This document shows positions 63,170 through 64,000 of a DNA stretch of 64,000 nt, piece by piece (the first letter of the stretch is position 1; each line of letters opens with the position of its first letter). The position numbers were made by a program, and so were the translations under genes. Under the pieces are notes generated by a model. It was not told the origin of the DNA. It did no database searches and worked only from the letters and a program-made list of their open reading frames with translations. This DNA comes from Spongiivirga sp046524175. Its GTDB lineage: Bacteria > Bacteroidota > Bacteroidia > Flavobacteriales > Flavobacteriaceae. The stretch covers positions 620,001 to 684,000 of the forward strand of contig NZ_JBEFZF010000001.1 of NCBI RefSeq assembly GCF_046524175.1, given 5' to 3'.

Positions 63170-64000
63170 GGTTTCCATACTGACTCCTTTTAAGAATACG
63201 GAGGATTTTATCAGTGAGTGTATTCAATCAGTCATAGATCAAACATATCAAGAATGGGAACTGCTGCTAATTAATGATCATTCTATTGACAATAGTAAAG
63301 AAATTTGCAAACAATTTGCTCTTAACGATACCCGGATAAGAGTAATTGACAGCCCTGGAGACGGTATTATACAAGCGCTCAGAAAGGCTTTTTTAGTATC
63401 GAAAGGAGAATTGATTACGAGAATGGATTCTGATGATATTATGGCCACTCAGAAATTAGATTGCATGATAAATGATCTTAAGAATCATGGCAGAGGTCAT
63501 GTATCACTAGGATTGGTGAAATACTTTTCTAAAGATGGTATAAGTGATGGTTACGATCGCTATGAAAAATGGTTAAATAAGCTAACCAGAGAAGGAAGTA
63601 ATTACTCTGAAATATACAAGGAGTGTTCTATTGCTTCGCCTTGTTGGATGGTCTACAAAGACGATTTGGTTGTATGTAAAGCTTTCGAACCGGATGATTA
63701 TCCTGAAGACTACGATCTTACCTTTCGGTTTTATAAAAACCAAATAAAATGCATTCCTAGTAATCGAATACTGCATTATTGGCGTGATTACCCTACGAGA
63801 ACCTCACGAACACATGAGCATTATGCCCAAAACTATTTTTTAGGTATTAAGCTTAAATATTTTGTTGAGTTAGATTATCAACAGAATCGACCTTTAGCTA
63901 TTTGGGGTGCAGGATTCAAGGGGAAAACTGTAGCAAAGAAATTAATTGAACGTTCCATTCCTTTTTATTGGATATGCGATAATCCAAAGAAAATTGGCAA
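63159..64000 (+). CDS. Family 2 glycosyltransferase (3' partial)
   Basis: The frame from ATG 63159 stays open to the window end (280 complete codons). The GT-A domain has VSILTPFKNTEDFISECIQS, INDHSIDNS and the DXD-like motif MDSDD. The region after about residue 240 (LAIWGAGFKGKTVAKKL) looks like a nucleotide-binding extension. It should transfer a sugar from a nucleotide donor to an envelope glycan or lipid. It overlaps the GNAT gene by 11 bp, so it belongs to the same transcript. Confidence 0.9.
   Translation, partial: MNTKVSILTPFKNTEDFISECIQSVIDQTYQEWELLLINDHSIDNSKEICKQFALNDTRIRVIDSPGDGIIQALRKAFLVSKGELITRMDSDDIMATQKLDCMINDLKNHGRGHVSLGLVKYFSKDGISDGYDRYEKWLNKLTREGSNYSEIYKECSIASPCWMVYKDDLVVCKAFEPDDYPEDYDLTFRFYKNQIKCIPSNRILHYWRDYPTRTSRTHEHYAQNYFLGIKLKYFVELDYQQNRPLAIWGAGFKGKTVAKKLIERSIPFYWICDNPKKIG

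Overview
The window is AT-rich DNA from a member of the Bacteroidota, most likely a Flavobacteriaceae. The inference rests on LytS/LytTR signalling, M56/BlaI pairs, DUF6090, DUF4369-TlpA and TIGR02757 family proteins, many extracytoplasmic lipoproteins, and TAnnTTTG-type promoter boxes. No rRNA, tRNA or CRISPR array was recognised.

Left flank (1-4.6 kb): the 3' end of a serine beta-lactamase-family hydrolase, then a minus-strand operon coding for a secreted ankyrin/PD40 protein, a LytS-like kinase and a LytTR regulator.

Accessory island (about 4.6-15.0 kb): a frameshifted GIY-YIG gene, a radical SAM/SPASM maturase of FxsB type with a 96-residue partner, a tyrosine recombinase flanked by an intact and a decayed copy of one small gene, and a tightly packed five-gene plus-strand operon. 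That operon encodes an XRE regulator, a 921-residue protein with an EVE/PUA-like head and two GHKL ATPase modules, a receiver-like protein, an unknown 176-residue protein and a C5-cytosine methyltransferase. I read it as a candidate uncharacterised defence or epigenetic-sensing system. Two full copies of a structured element (5404-5494 and 14925-15020) bracket most of the island. All of their stems covary, and decayed pieces lie nearby. The 0.8 kb after the methyltransferase has no convincing gene but many short hairpins.

15.1-24.4 kb, all minus strand: DUF6090 protein, CotH-like lipoprotein, S41 peptidase with a helical tail, amidohydrolase with a TPR tail, and a BlaI/M56 pair in which the M56 protein carries 14 ankyrin repeats where BlaR1 has its sensor domain. 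Paired BlaI-type operators lie upstream of blaI.

24.4-43.3 kb: an orphan contractile tail-sheath gene with a membrane coiled-coil gene, a Bcr/CflA-type MFS exporter, secreted lipoproteins, a YbdG-like mechanosensitive channel, a sugar transporter/PfkB kinase pair, mltG, a Tat-exported TIM-barrel protein, an operon of ATP-grasp ligase, N-formylglutamate amidohydrolase and QEGLA metallopeptidase, a dicarboxylate symporter and aroC.

43.4-64.0 kb: LpxH-like phosphoesterase, a lipoprotein with a 72-bp tandem repeat, a GlcD/GlpC-type flavo-iron-sulfur oxidase, a TlpA-type thioredoxin, SIMPL and rhomboid proteins, an LpxL-like acyltransferase, folE, msrA, a LolD-like/CPBP/TIGR02757 operon, a PhoX-like protein with a dihaem peroxidase-like lipoprotein, an S10 carboxypeptidase, DoxX, GNAT, and a family 2 glycosyltransferase cut by the window end.
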